From assembly GCF_000482785.1 (NCBI RefSeq), contig NZ_AXWS01000018.1, positions 1 to 64,000 of the forward strand: 64,000 nucleotides of DNA, read 5' to 3'. The position numbers and the translations under genes were made by a program. The notes beneath the pieces are model-generated. The model saw only the letters and a list, made by a program, of their open reading frames with translations, was not told the origin of the DNA and ran no database searches. Shown here in pieces: positions 8,500-17,499 of the stretch. Position 1 is the first letter of the stretch. Each line of letters begins with the position of its first letter. Source of the DNA: Derxia gummosa DSM 723. Its GTDB lineage: Bacteria > Pseudomonadota > Gammaproteobacteria > Burkholderiales > Burkholderiaceae_E.

Positions 8500-8742
8500 T
8501 CACTTGCCTTCGAGCAGGCCGTATTGCTGGAGCTTCTTGCGCAGCGTGTTGCGGTTGATGCCGAGCATCTCCGAGGCAACCGACTGCTTGCCCGACGCCT
8601 GGCGCATCACGACTTCGAGCATCGGCTTCTCGACCGCTTGCATGACCATGTCGTACACGGCGCTCGGCGTCTCGCCGTCGAGGTCCTGGAAGTATTTTTC
8701 GAGCGCACAGACGATGCACTCTTCGATCGGGCTGGGGGTCAT
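8500..8742 (-). CDS. fis: DNA-binding protein Fis
   Basis: Fis-type nucleoid protein of 80 residues that bends DNA and modulates growth-phase transcription, rRNA promoters and recombination. The C-terminal helix-turn-helix is plain ([23 protein letters not shown]). The N-terminal half is the dimerisation region ([31 protein letters not shown]). It overlaps the dusB stop by four bases (ATGA), the classic dusB-fis arrangement, so it is translated from the dusB transcript. It is shorter than enterobacterial Fis (98 residues), as usual for betaproteobacteria. Confidence 0.95.
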   Translation of the reverse strand: MTPSPIEECIVCALEKYFQDLDGETPSAVYDMVMQAVEKPMLEVVMRQASGKQSVASEMLGINRNTLRKKLQQYGLLEGK

Positions 8743-9782
8743 GCGGCCAGGGGTGGGATGTGTTGTTGTGAGGGAGCGCCGGCGTCGGGCAGGCGGGCGT
8801 GGGCGGGGCCGAGCGAGTCGAGGAACTCGACCGTGGCCTCCACCTGGGCCTGCGTGGACTCCAGCGTGTTCATGCGGGCCCGGAAGGTCTCGCCACCGGG
8901 CAGGTCGCGCACGTACCAGCCGATGTGCTTGCGCGCGGTGCGCAGCCCGGTGAGCTCGCCGTAGAAGGCGTAATGCGAATGCAGATGCTCGACGAGCGCG
9001 TCGCGCACCTCGCCGATCGTGGGCGGCGGCAGCTGGCCGCCGGTGGCGAGATGATGCGCGATCTCGCGGAAGATCCAGGGCCGGCCTTGCGCGGCGCGGC
9101 CGACCATCACCGCGTCGGCCTTCGTGTGCGCGAGCACGCGGGCAGCCTTGGCGGGCGAGTCGATGTCGCCGTTGGCGACGACCGGAATGCCGACCTCGGC
9201 CTTGACGGCGGCGATGGTGTCGTACTCGGCCTCGCCCTCGTACAGGTCGGCGCGGGTGCGGCCGTGCAGCGTGAGCAGGGCAATGCCCGACTGCTCGGCG
9301 ATGCGCGCGACGCGGATGGCGTTGCGCTGCTCGCGGCTCCAGCCGGTGCGGGTCTTGAGCGTGACCGGCACGTCCACCGCCGCGACCACGCTTTCGAGGA
9401 TGCGGGCGACGAGCGCCTCGTCGCGCAGCAGCGCCGAGCCGGCCGCCACGTTGCACACCTTCTTGGCCGGGCAGCCCATGTTGATGTCGATGATCTCGGC
9501 GCCGCGATCGACGTTGTAGCGCGCGGCCTCGGCCAGCATGACCGGGTCGGCGCCGGCGATCTGCACCGCGCGCGGGCTGGCCTCGCCGTCATGGTTGAGG
9601 CGGCGCTGCGTCTTCTCGGTGCCCCAGAGCTTCGGGTTGCTCGCCGCCATCTCGCTCACCGCGTGGCCCGCGCCGAAGCGCCGGCACAGCGCGCGGAACG
9701 GCCGGTCCGTCACGCCCGCCATGGGGGCGACGAACACGTTGTTCGCGGTCGTGAAACGGCCGATGCGGACGCCGGTGGACAT
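8739..9782 (-). CDS. dusB: tRNA-dihydrouridine synthase DusB
   Basis: FMN-dependent enzyme of 347 residues that reduces uridine in the tRNA D-loop. The TIM-barrel start [25 protein letters not shown], the catalytic-Cys loop [26 protein letters not shown] and [13 protein letters not shown] are all present. The C-terminal helical domain includes [21 protein letters not shown]. The ATG at 9782 starts the domain cleanly. First gene of dusB-fis-purH. A TAAAAT -10-like box on the minus strand at 9898-9903 sits about 116 bp upstream. Confidence 0.96.
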   Translation of the reverse strand: MSTGVRIGRFTTANNVFVAPMAGVTDRPFRALCRRFGAGHAVSEMAASNPKLWGTEKTQRRLNHDGEASPRAVQIAGADPVMLAEAARYNVDRGAEIIDINMGCPAKKVCNVAAGSALLRDEALVARILESVVAAVDVPVTLKTRTGWSREQRNAIRVARIAEQSGIALLTLHGRTRADLYEGEAEYDTIAAVKAEVGIPVVANGDIDSPAKAARVLAHTKADAVMVGRAAQGRPWIFREIAHHLATGGQLPPPTIGEVRDALVEHLHSHYAFYGELTGLRTARKHIGWYVRDLPGGETFRARMNTLESTQAQVEATVEFLDSLGPAHARLPDAGAPSQQHIPPLAA

Positions 9783-10087
9783 GGATTCGACGGGGGCAAT
9801 GGGGGCGCGAAAGCGCGGTTCTTGAGACGGGAACCGCGTGGCCTGGCAAGGGCGGAACGGCGGGAGTCGGCCGGTCCGGGACGCGGAAAAGGCGCGCATT
9901 TTAGCGCGGCGCGAAACCCGGTCCGGACGGGGTGAAACCGCTGCCCGGACGGGGCGGATCGGAGTAGGCAAACGGTGGCTTCGGGCTGATGGGCGCGGCG
10001 GGCGGGGGCGCAGGCTGCGGCGGCGTGCCGCGCGCGAGAGCTGTCGGCAGCCAGCGGCCGGATAGCCGGCGCGCCGGCCGCCGCGCG
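9783..10087. other. Upstream region of dusB-fis-purH, no gene seen
   Basis: The 305 bp between ubiH and dusB (both minus strand) contain no supported gene. On the minus strand a TAAAAT box lies at 9903-9898, a likely -10 element for dusB-fis-purH; no good -35 match is visible 16-18 bases before it. The rest is GC-rich with several short dyads. Confidence 0.45.
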
Positions 10088-11485
10088 TCAGCGCAGCCCG
10101 AACATCAGCGCGCGCGCGACCGGCTGGCGCAGCGCCGGCAGCAGGTCGAGCGCGGCGATGGCGGCGCCGGCCGCGTGCGACATGCCGGGCAGCGGCAGCG
10201 TGAACAGGCGCGCGAGCGTGTCGGTGGCGCCGAGCACGAAATCGCGGTCGCGCTGGCGGGCGGCGCGGTAGCGGGCGAGGGCGGCGGCGGGGTCGAAGGC
10301 GGGGGCTGCCGCGGCGGCGAGGCCGGGCGACGCGATCGGGTCGCCGGAGCTGGCGACGACGGCGGCCGTGGCGGGAGCGTCGGCGGGCGGGGCGGCGCCG
10401 AATCCTTCCGCGAGCGCCGCGACCAGCGCCGCCGCGTCGCGCAGCCCGAGGTTGAAGCCCTGGCCCGCGACCGGATGCAGCACCTGCGCGGCGTTGCCGA
10501 TCGCCACCTCGCGCTCGTTGCCGGTATCGCGCCGGAGCTGGCCGAGCGCATAGGCATGGCGCGGCCCGGCGGCGCGGAAGCGGCCGAGCCGGCTGCCGAA
10601 GGTATTGCCCAGCTCGGCGAGGAAGCGCGCGTCGTCGAGCGCGGCGATGCGCGCGGCCTCGTCGGGCGCGGCGCACCAGACCAGCGCCATGCGCTCGCCG
10701 TCGTCCACCGGCAGTAGCGCGAGCGGCCCGCCGCGCGTGAAGCGCTCGAAGGCCCAGCCGCGCCGGGGCAGGGCGGGTTCGACCTCGCAGATGACGGCGG
10801 TCTGGCCGTAGTCGCGCACGCGGGCGGCGGAGGTGGTCGCGCGTCCCGCTTCGGCCCGGGGCGCGTCGGGTGCGCCGTTCGCGGCGGCGTGGGCGGCGGG
10901 CGCCGCTTCGTCCGCCGCCGGGCTGCGCTCGAACACGCCGCCCTCGGCATGCACGAGCAGCGCCGCGCGGGCCGGGCCGTCGGGCAGCTCGATGCGCCAG
11001 CCGTCGCCGTCCGCGACCGGGGCGCCGGCGACCGGCCGCGCGACGTTCACGCCGCTCGCAGCGAGCGCCGCCTCCAGCGGCGCGATCAGCTCGCGATAGC
11101 GCACGACCTGGCCGAGCGCCGCCACGCCCATCTCGTCGGCGGCGAGCACCGTGCGGCCGAAATGCCCGCGCTGCGACACATGCACCATGCGGATCGGCGC
11201 CGCGACCAGCTCGCGCGTGTCGATCACCCGCGCGAGCAGCTGCATCGAGCCTTCGGACACCGCGAGCGCGCGCGGATCGCCGGCCGCCGCGCCCGCCGGC
11301 CGCGCGTCCATCACGAGGATGCGCGCCGGATCGGGCCAGACGCGCGCCAGCAGCAGCGCGCAGGCCGCGCCCACCGGGCCGGCGCCGACGATGGCGATGT
11401 CGAAATCCCGCGCCACGTCCACGGCGCCCGCCGCTGCCGCCTCCGGGCCGCCGGCCGCGCCGTTTGCGTCGAATGCCGCCGTCAT
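10088..11485 (-). CDS. UbiH/UbiF/VisC-family FAD-dependent hydroxylase
   Basis: Class A flavoprotein monooxygenase of 465 residues, probably one of the ubiquinone ring hydroxylases (UbiH-like). The dinucleotide fold is at FDIAIVGAGPVGAACALLLAR (about 29-49, split here as FDIAIVGAGPVGA and ACALLLAR). Family motifs GWAFERFTRGGPLALLPV and GNAAQVLHPVAGQGFNLGLRDA (GNAAQVLHPV, GQGFNLGLRD) are clear. Low-complexity Ala-rich insertions (about 205-235 and near 385-410) make it longer than the usual ~400. It overlaps pepP by four bases (ATGA), an arrangement like enterobacterial pepP-ubiH. Which ring position it modifies cannot be told from sequence alone. Confidence 0.85.
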   Translation of the reverse strand: MTAAFDANGAAGGPEAAAAGAVDVARDFDIAIVGAGPVGAACALLLARVWPDPARILVMDARPAGAAAGDPRALAVSEGSMQLLARVIDTRELVAAPIRMVHVSQRGHFGRTVLAADEMGVAALGQVVRYRELIAPLEAALAASGVNVARPVAGAPVADGDGWRIELPDGPARAALLVHAEGGVFERSPAADEAAPAAHAAANGAPDAPRAEAGRATTSAARVRDYGQTAVICEVEPALPRRGWAFERFTRGGPLALLPVDDGERMALVWCAAPDEAARIAALDDARFLAELGNTFGSRLGRFRAAGPRHAYALGQLRRDTGNEREVAIGNAAQVLHPVAGQGFNLGLRDAAALVAALAEGFGAAPPADAPATAAVVASSGDPIASPGLAAAAAPAFDPAAALARYRAARQRDRDFVLGATDTLARLFTLPLPGMSHAAGAAIAALDLLPALRQPVARALMFGLR

Positions 11486-12852
11486 TCCCGCGCCTCCGCC
11501 ATCAGCGTCTCGATCGCCGCGACGCTCTTGGGCGCGGCCTCGGTGAGGATCTCGGCGTCGTCCACGGTGACGAGCGCGTCGTCCTCGATGCGGATGCCGA
11601 TGTTGCGGAAAGCCTCGGGCAGATCATCGCCGCGCAGGTAGAGGGCGGGCTCGACCGTCACCACCATGCCGGGCTTCAGCACGCGCGACGGGCGCTCGGC
11701 GGCGCCGCCGGGACCGGCGGCCTCGACCGGCGCCGGTTCGCGGTAGTCGCCCACGTCATGCACGTCCATGCCGAGCCAGTGGCCGGTGCGGTGCATGTAG
11801 AAGCGCTTGTAGGCGCCGGTCTCGATCACCTCGTCGAGGCCGCCCGACAGCAGCTTGAGGTCGATCAGGCCCTGGCACAGCACGCGCACCGCCGCCTCGT
11901 GCGCGGCGTCGAAGCGCTCGCCGGGCAGCACGCGCTCGATGGCGGCGGCCTGGGCCGCGAGCACGATCTCGTACACCGCGCGCTGCTCGGGCGTGAAGCG
12001 GCCATCGACCGGAAAGCTGCGCGTGATGTCGGCCGCGTAGCCGTCGAGTTCGCAGCCGGCGTCGATCAGCACCAGGCTGCCCGGCGCCATGCGCGCGTCG
12101 TTCTGTTCGTAGTGCAGCACGCAGGCATTGGCGCCGCTCGCGACGATCGAGCCGTAGGCCGGGAACTGCGCGCCGTGGCGGCGGAATTCGTGCAGCAGTT
12201 CGGCCTCCAGCTGGTATTCATGCTGGCCGGGGCGGGCGTGGCGCATCGCGCGGATGTGGGCATGGGCGCTGATGGCGGCGGCGCGCTTCATCAGCGTGAT
12301 CTCGTGCGCGTCCTTCACGAGGCGCATCTCGTCGAGCAGCGGCGTGAGGTCGCGCAGCGCGGGCGGCGGGCGCACGCCGCTGCGGGCGCGGCCGCGCAGC
12401 CGGTCGAAGGCGGCGCGCAGCGCGGGCGCGAGCTGGTTGCCGTGCTGGTCGAACAGCTGCCAGACGGCGGGGCGGTCGGCGAGCAGGTCGGGCAGTTCGG
12501 CGTCGAGGTTGTCGGCGGAGGAGGCAGTGTCCACGCCGAGCGCGGCGGGCGCGGCCTCGGGGCCGAGGCGCCAGCCGGTCCACACCTCCTGGTCGGGGTC
12601 CCGCGGGCGGCAGAACAGATGGCTGCGGAAGCCCGCGCCGTCGCACACGATGGCGAGCACGGCGCCCGGCTCGGCAAAGCCGGTGAGGTAGTGGAAGTAG
12701 CTGTCGAAGCGGTAGGGGAACTCGGTGTCGCGGCTGCGGGTGGCGGGCGGCGCGGTGGGAATCAGCGCGACGCCGCCGCCGGCCAGGCGCAGGCGTTCGG
12801 CCAGCAGCTCGCGGCGGGCGCGGTAGAGGCCGGTGTCGATGGCTTGGGGCAT
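11482..12852 (-). CDS. pepP: Xaa-Pro aminopeptidase (aminopeptidase P)
   Basis: Proline aminopeptidase P-II, 456 residues, releases N-terminal residues preceding proline in the cytosol. The creatinase-like N-domain contains the SRDTEFPYRFDSYFHYLTGF motif (split as SRDTEFPYRFDS and YFHYLTGF). The C-terminal pita-bread domain has the dinuclear metal ligands: two Asp in IDAGCELDGYAADITRSFP (LIDAGCEL, YAADITRSFP), His in RTGHWLGMDVHD, and two Glu in VVTVEPALYL and GIRIEDDALVT. Domain content and length match E. coli PepP. It is 42 bp after murU and overlaps the hydroxylase gene, in a minus-strand run amgK-murU-pepP-ubiH. Confidence 0.95.
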   Translation of the reverse strand: MPQAIDTGLYRARRELLAERLRLAGGGVALIPTAPPATRSRDTEFPYRFDSYFHYLTGFAEPGAVLAIVCDGAGFRSHLFCRPRDPDQEVWTGWRLGPEAAPAALGVDTASSADNLDAELPDLLADRPAVWQLFDQHGNQLAPALRAAFDRLRGRARSGVRPPPALRDLTPLLDEMRLVKDAHEITLMKRAAAISAHAHIRAMRHARPGQHEYQLEAELLHEFRRHGAQFPAYGSIVASGANACVLHYEQNDARMAPGSLVLIDAGCELDGYAADITRSFPVDGRFTPEQRAVYEIVLAAQAAAIERVLPGERFDAAHEAAVRVLCQGLIDLKLLSGGLDEVIETGAYKRFYMHRTGHWLGMDVHDVGDYREPAPVEAAGPGGAAERPSRVLKPGMVVTVEPALYLRGDDLPEAFRNIGIRIEDDALVTVDDAEILTEAAPKSVAAIETLMAEARE

Positions 12853-12894
12853 GGCGGCTTCCTCGGTTGGGCCGGCGGTGCGGCCCGTGGATGG

Positions 12895-13743
12895 TCAGGC
12901 GGCGCGCGGCGGGGCGGAGCTTGTTGCGCCCGGCGGGGCGCTCGCGCCGGTGGCGGGGGCTGGCGCGCTCGCCCTGACAGCGGCGGCGCGCAGTTCGGCA
13001 TCGAGCGCGGCGAGCTGGGCCGGCGTGCCGAGGTTGTGCCAGCGGCCGGTAAAAAGTTCCGCGCCGGCGCGGCCGGCGTCGATCGCCTTCAGGTACAGGT
13101 CGAGCAGCTTGAACCTCACATGGGGCGCGCAACCGGCGAACAGGCGCGGGTGGTAGAGGCCGATGTTTCCGTAGGTGAAGGCGGGCTGGCCGGGCGTGCG
13201 GCGGGCGAGGGCGGCGGCGCTCGTGGCAGGCGCGGCATGCGCGGCGGCGCCGCTCCGGCCGTCGGGCGCTGCGGCGACATCCACTGCGCCGGCCGCCAGC
13301 GCGAAATCCCCGTCCGGATGGAAGTCCGGATTCGGCACCAGCACCAGATGCACATCGCGCGCCGCGCCGATCAGCGCCGGCGCGCGCGCCACGAGCGCGG
13401 CGTAGTCGTACTCCGCGTACACGTCGCCCGACACCGCGATGAAGGGCGCATCGCCGAGCAGCGGCAGCGCGGTGGTGATGCCGCCGCCCGTCTCCAGCGC
13501 CTCGGTCTCGTGCGACCAGGCGATGCGCACGCCGAGCGCGCCGCCATCGCCAAGCGCCGCCACCAGCCGCTGGCCGAGCCAGGCGGTGTTGATGACGATG
13601 TCGGTGATGCCGGCCGCCCGCAGCGCCTCGATCTGCCAGACGACGAGCGGCTTGCCGCCCGCCGCGAGCAGCGGCTTGGGGCAGGCGTCGGTGAGGGGGC
13701 GCATGCGTTCGCCGCGTCCGGCGGCGAGGATCATCGCCTTCAT
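12895..13743 (-). CDS. murU: N-acetylmuramate-1-phosphate uridylyltransferase MurU
   Basis: Sugar-nucleotide transferase of about 282 residues. MurU activates MurNAc-1-phosphate to UDP-MurNAc in the recycling bypass that avoids fosfomycin-sensitive de novo synthesis. The signature MILAAGRGERMRPLTD followed by PKPLL opens the protein; ETGGGI, SGDVYAEYDY and RWHNLGTPAQL are later family motifs. An Ala/Gly-rich insertion (about 178-205) and an Ala/Pro-rich tail are unusual additions. The start was set at 13743, the first Met of the signature. It is 58 bp downstream of the kinase AmgK, its pathway partner. Confidence 0.92.
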   Translation of the reverse strand: MKAMILAAGRGERMRPLTDACPKPLLAAGGKPLVVWQIEALRAAGITDIVINTAWLGQRLVAALGDGGALGVRIAWSHETEALETGGGITTALPLLGDAPFIAVSGDVYAEYDYAALVARAPALIGAARDVHLVLVPNPDFHPDGDFALAAGAVDVAAAPDGRSGAAAHAAPATSAAALARRTPGQPAFTYGNIGLYHPRLFAGCAPHVRFKLLDLYLKAIDAGRAGAELFTGRWHNLGTPAQLAALDAELRAAAVRASAPAPATGASAPPGATSSAPPRAA

Positions 13744-13801
13744 GCGCGCGGCTCCGGCGCGAGGCTGCAAGCGTTTGCGGCGTGGGTGGTCATCGCCATG
13801 G

Positions 13802-14851
13802 TCAGAAGGTGTAGCCCACCACCGCCTGCCGACCCTCGATACGGTCGAGCAGCTCCAGCAGCGGCTTGAACGCGCCGTAGCGCTCGGCCACCTTGCGCGC
13901 ATAGCCGGCCACGCGCGGGATGTCGTTCAGGTAGGCGGTCTTGCCGTCGCGGATCGCGAGCCGCGCGAAGATGCCCATCACCTTCAGCGCGCGCTGCATG
14001 CCCATCCAGTCGAAGTCGCGGTAGAACTCGCCGAAAGCCTCGTTGACGGGCAGGCCGGCCTTGCGCGCCAGCTCCCAGTAGCGGATCGCCCAGTCCATCT
14101 GCTGCGGCTCCTCCCACTCGATGTAGGCATCGCGCAGCAGCGAGACGAGGTCGTAGGTGATGGGACCGATCACCGCATCCTGGAAGTCGATGATGCCGGG
14201 GCCGGGAAAGCCGTCCTCCACCACCATCAGGTTGCGCGAGTGGTAGTCGCGGTGCACCAGCACCTGCGGTTGCGCGAGGTTGCTCGCGGTGATCAGCTCG
14301 AAGGTCTTGTCGAGCATGCGGTGGTCGGCGTCGCTCAGTTCGAGCTTGAGGTGCCTGCCGCAGAACCATTCGCGGAACAGCTCCATCTCGCGGCGCAGCA
14401 GCGCTTCGTCGTAGGCCGGGAAGGCGGTCTTGTCGCCGCCGGCCTGGAAGGCGACCAGCGCCTTGCTCGCGGCGGCGTACAGGACGTTGGCCGTGCTCTG
14501 GTCGAGCACATTCAGATAGGGCGTGTGGCCGAAGTCTTCCAGCAGCAGGAAGCCGAGGTCGGCGTCCTGGGCATGCACGGCGGGCACCTTCACGCCGGTG
14601 CGGCGGAACTGCTCGGCGGCGTGAAGGAAGGGGCGCACGTCTTCCTGCGGCGGCGGGGCGTCCATGGCGACGAAGCTGCGGCCGCCGTCGCCGGTCACGC
14701 GGAAGTAGCGGCGGAAGCTGGCATCGGCCGAGGCCGGGGCGAGCGTGGCGGGATCGAAGCCGTGCCGTGCGGCGAGGGGCGCGAGCCAGTCGCGCAGCGC
14801 GTCGAGGCGCGCGTCGGCCGGGCTGGCGGCGGGAGTGCTGGGGGAAGTCAT
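13802..14851 (-). CDS. amgK: Anomeric MurNAc/GlcNAc kinase AmgK (APH-fold phosphotransferase)
   Basis: Kinase of 349 residues with the aminoglycoside-phosphotransferase fold. AmgK phosphorylates recovered MurNAc (and GlcNAc) at C1, making the substrate of MurU. Visible motifs are SADASFRRYFRV, FVAMDAPPPQED, FLLLEDFGHTPYL, the catalytic loop VLVHRDYHSRNLMV and the metal-binding IIDFQDAVIGPITYDLVSLL (split as IIDFQDAVIG and PITYDLVSLL). The gene is divergent from lptD, as in other proteobacteria carrying this bypass. 159 bp separate its start from the lptD start. Confidence in AmgK rather than a generic APH enzyme comes mostly from the adjacent murU. Confidence 0.93.
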   Translation of the reverse strand: MTSPSTPAASPADARLDALRDWLAPLAARHGFDPATLAPASADASFRRYFRVTGDGGRSFVAMDAPPPQEDVRPFLHAAEQFRRTGVKVPAVHAQDADLGFLLLEDFGHTPYLNVLDQSTANVLYAAASKALVAFQAGGDKTAFPAYDEALLRREMELFREWFCGRHLKLELSDADHRMLDKTFELITASNLAQPQVLVHRDYHSRNLMVVEDGFPGPGIIDFQDAVIGPITYDLVSLLRDAYIEWEEPQQMDWAIRYWELARKAGLPVNEAFGEFYRDFDWMGMQRALKVMGIFARLAIRDGKTAYLNDIPRVAGYARKVAERYGAFKPLLELLDRIEGRQAVVGYTF

Positions 14852-14906
14852 TGAGCGTCGGTCGGGCTGGGGATGAGACCCCGGCCGGGCGGCGAGGGGC
14901 CGTCCC

Positions 14907-14912
14907 TATAAT
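14907..14912 (+). promoter_or_regulatory. Consensus -10 box upstream of lptD
   Basis: TATAAT at 14907-14912 is a perfect -10 hexamer in otherwise very GC-rich DNA between divergent amgK and lptD, 98 bp before the lptD GTG. No good -35 match is visible 16-18 bases upstream, so an activator or extended contacts may be used. Confidence 0.55.
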
Positions 14913-15009
14913 ACGGGCGCCCTCCGGCCGGCCGGACGCCCGCGCGACCGCCCGGGCGTCGCGCCGTCCGCCCAACAACGCTTCGTCGCCTCGCCCCCGT
15001 CCCGTTCCA

Positions 15010-17499
15010 GTGTCGCCGCGCGCCCGCCTGCCTCGCCGTTCCGTTCCGCCCGTCGCCCGTCCGGCCGCGCTCGCCTTCGCGGTCGGCGCGGCCCTGCATG
15101 CCTGGCCCGCGCTGGCGCAGCAGGCGACGCCCGCCACCGCGCCAGCCGAGGCCGCCCAGCCAGCTTCCGCCGGCACCGTGCGCCCGGCGGCCGATACCGC
15201 CGCCGACCCCGCCGCGCGCGACTCCGGCGCCGGCCTCGCGCCCGACGCCTCGTCCACCGGCCTGCGCTTCGACCGCGGCCTGCGCTTCGACCGCCTCGGC
15301 GACGTGCCGCCCGAGCGCCTGCCGGTGTTCGTGCAGGGCGCCAAGATCGAAGGCGTGCCCGACCGCTCGACCCGCGTCGTCGGCGCCGACGGCACACCCG
15401 CCGAGGTCCGCCGCGGCAATTCGGTGCTGCGCGCCGACACCATCGACTACGACCAGATCCGCAACACGCTCGACGCCGACGGCTCGGTCCAGCTCTATCG
15501 CGGCGGCAGCAGCTATCGCGGCCCGCACGCCTTCTACGAGCTGGATACCGACAGCGGCCGGCTCGGCAAGGGCGAGTTCACGATCGAGCCGCGCCCGCCC
15601 AGCGCCACGCGCATCGTCCGCACCGACCCGCCGCGCGGCAGCGCCGACCTCACCGAATTCCTCGGCCAGGACATCGTCCGGCTGCTCGGCGTGCGCTACA
15701 CCACCTGCACGCCCGACAACGAGGACTGGTTCCTGAGCGCGAAGGAAGTCGAGATCGACCAGGCCGCGCGCCAGGGCTCGGCGCGCAACGCGGTGGTCGA
15801 GTTCAAGGGCGTGCCGCTGTTCGCCTCGCCCTATCTGCGCTTTCCGGTGGGCGAGGAGCGGCAGTCGGGCTTTCTCGCGCCCACCTTCGGCGCGACGACC
15901 TCGCGCGGCATCGAGTTCTCGCTGCCCTACTACCTCAACCTCGCGCCCAACCGCGACTACACGCTCACGCCGCGCCTGCTCGGCAAGCGCGGTCTGGAAC
16001 TGGGCAACGAGTTCCGCTACCTCGGCGAGAGCTACAGCGGCGTGCTGCTGGCCAACGTCATCAACGAGGACAAGCAGACCGGCGAGCGTCGCTGGCTGCT
16101 GCGCGCCATCCACGAGCAGAGCTTCGCCGACACCCTGCGCGGCGCGAGCGGCTACGTGAACTTCCAGCGCGTGTCCGACAACAACTACCTGTCGGACTTC
16201 GGCACCTCGATCGTCAGTGCCGCCAACCGGCAGCTGACCCAGGAAGCCGGCCTGCGCTGGAACGGCAGCGGCTGGAACCTGCTGCTGCGCGAACAGAAGT
16301 TCCAGGTGCTGCAGGACCCGACCAACCCCGTGGCCGTGCCCTACGAGCGCGAGCCCCAGCTCAACCTGCGCGCCTGGAAGTACGACATCGCCGGCTTCGA
16401 CCTCGGCCTCGACGCCGACGCCACCCGCTTCACCCACCCCTACAACCGGCCGTGGATGACCGATGCCCAGGTCACGGGCAACCGCGCGGTCGTCATCCCG
16501 TCGATCAGCTACCCGATCCTCGCGCCGGGACTGTTCATCACGCCCAAGGTCCAGCTCAACGCCGCCAGCTATTCGCTCGACCGCGAGAGCCTTCCCGACG
16601 GCTCGATCTACCGCCCGACCTACCAGCGCGCGATCCCGACCACCAGCGTCGATGCCGGTCTCGTGTTCGAGCGCGACACCAGCCTGTTCGGCAACGCCTA
16701 CCAGCAGACGCTGGAGCCGCGCCTGTTCTACGTGCGCACGCCCTACCGCGACCAGAGCGCCGCGCCGATGTTCGACACCGCGCTGGCCGACTTCAACTAC
16801 GCGCGCCTGTTCAGCGAGAACGCCTACGCCGGCTACGACCGCGTGTCCGACGCCAACCAGCTCACCACCGCCGTCACCACGCGCTTCCTCGAAAGCGAGA
16901 CCGGGCTCGAACGCCTGCGCGCCGCGATCGGCCAGCGCTTCTACTTCTCGGACCAGCGCGTCGGTCCCGGCACCGAGCCGCTGTCCAACGCGAGCAAGAG
17001 CGACTACATCGCCCTCGTCGGCGGCGATCTCACCGACACGCTCTCGGCCGACAGCAGCGTGCAGTTCGAGTCGCAGACCCACCGCGTCTATCGCGGCACG
17101 GTCACGACGCGCTGGCGCCCGCAGCCGGGCACCTCGCTCAACTTCAATTACCGCTATCTGCAAGGCGTGCTGGAGCAGTACGACCTCGGCGGCCAGTTCC
17201 CGATCGGCAAGCGCTGGTCGCTGCTGGGCCGCGTCAATTACTCGACGCGCGAAAACCGCCTGGTCGAAGGCGTGGCCGGCTTCGAATACGACGGCTGCTG
17301 CTGGGTCGGCCGCGTGGTGCTCCAGCGCTACGCCACGTCGTCCACGACGTACACCACGGGCTTCTTCTTCCAGCTCGAACTCAACGGCCTCGCGCGCGTG
17401 GGCAACAGCCCGCTCGACGCGCTGCGCCGCAACATCCCGGGCTACCGCCCGATCAACGCCGGCGGCGCCCCCGCGCCTTCCTACCTGCAATACGAGTGA
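15010..17499 (+). CDS. lptD: LPS assembly outer-membrane protein LptD
   Basis: LptD, 829 residues from the GTG at 15010, is the beta-barrel that inserts LPS into the outer leaflet with LptE. A signal peptide (LAFAVGAALHAWPALAQ) ends near residue 37. The periplasmic jellyroll (OstA domain) spans roughly 120-250 (VLRADTIDYDQIRNTLDADGSV is its core, i.e. VLRADTIDYDQ and LDADGSV). The barrel follows with PSISYPIL, YYLNLAPNRDYTLTPR (split YYLNLAP, DYTLTPR) and the Cys pair in EYDGCCWV near the C-terminus, part of the conserved disulfides. No ATG gives a sensible signal peptide, so GTG was chosen. surA overlaps its stop by one base. Confidence 0.95.
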   Translation: MSPRARLPRRSVPPVARPAALAFAVGAALHAWPALAQQATPATAPAEAAQPASAGTVRPAADTAADPAARDSGAGLAPDASSTGLRFDRGLRFDRLGDVPPERLPVFVQGAKIEGVPDRSTRVVGADGTPAEVRRGNSVLRADTIDYDQIRNTLDADGSVQLYRGGSSYRGPHAFYELDTDSGRLGKGEFTIEPRPPSATRIVRTDPPRGSADLTEFLGQDIVRLLGVRYTTCTPDNEDWFLSAKEVEIDQAARQGSARNAVVEFKGVPLFASPYLRFPVGEERQSGFLAPTFGATTSRGIEFSLPYYLNLAPNRDYTLTPRLLGKRGLELGNEFRYLGESYSGVLLANVINEDKQTGERRWLLRAIHEQSFADTLRGASGYVNFQRVSDNNYLSDFGTSIVSAANRQLTQEAGLRWNGSGWNLLLREQKFQVLQDPTNPVAVPYEREPQLNLRAWKYDIAGFDLGLDADATRFTHPYNRPWMTDAQVTGNRAVVIPSISYPILAPGLFITPKVQLNAASYSLDRESLPDGSIYRPTYQRAIPTTSVDAGLVFERDTSLFGNAYQQTLEPRLFYVRTPYRDQSAAPMFDTALADFNYARLFSENAYAGYDRVSDANQLTTAVTTRFLESETGLERLRAAIGQRFYFSDQRVGPGTEPLSNASKSDYIALVGGDLTDTLSADSSVQFESQTHRVYRGTVTTRWRPQPGTSLNFNYRYLQGVLEQYDLGGQFPIGKRWSLLGRVNYSTRENRLVEGVAGFEYDGCCWVGRVVLQRYATSSTTYTTGFFFQLELNGLARVGNSPLDALRRNIPGYRPINAGGAPAPSYLQYE

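Noticed and set aside
10870-13869. Plus-strand reading frame of 999 codons opposite ubiH, pepP and murU
   Set aside because: It is a GC-driven shadow of three well-supported minus-strand genes and has a composition dominated by Arg, Ala, His and Gly.
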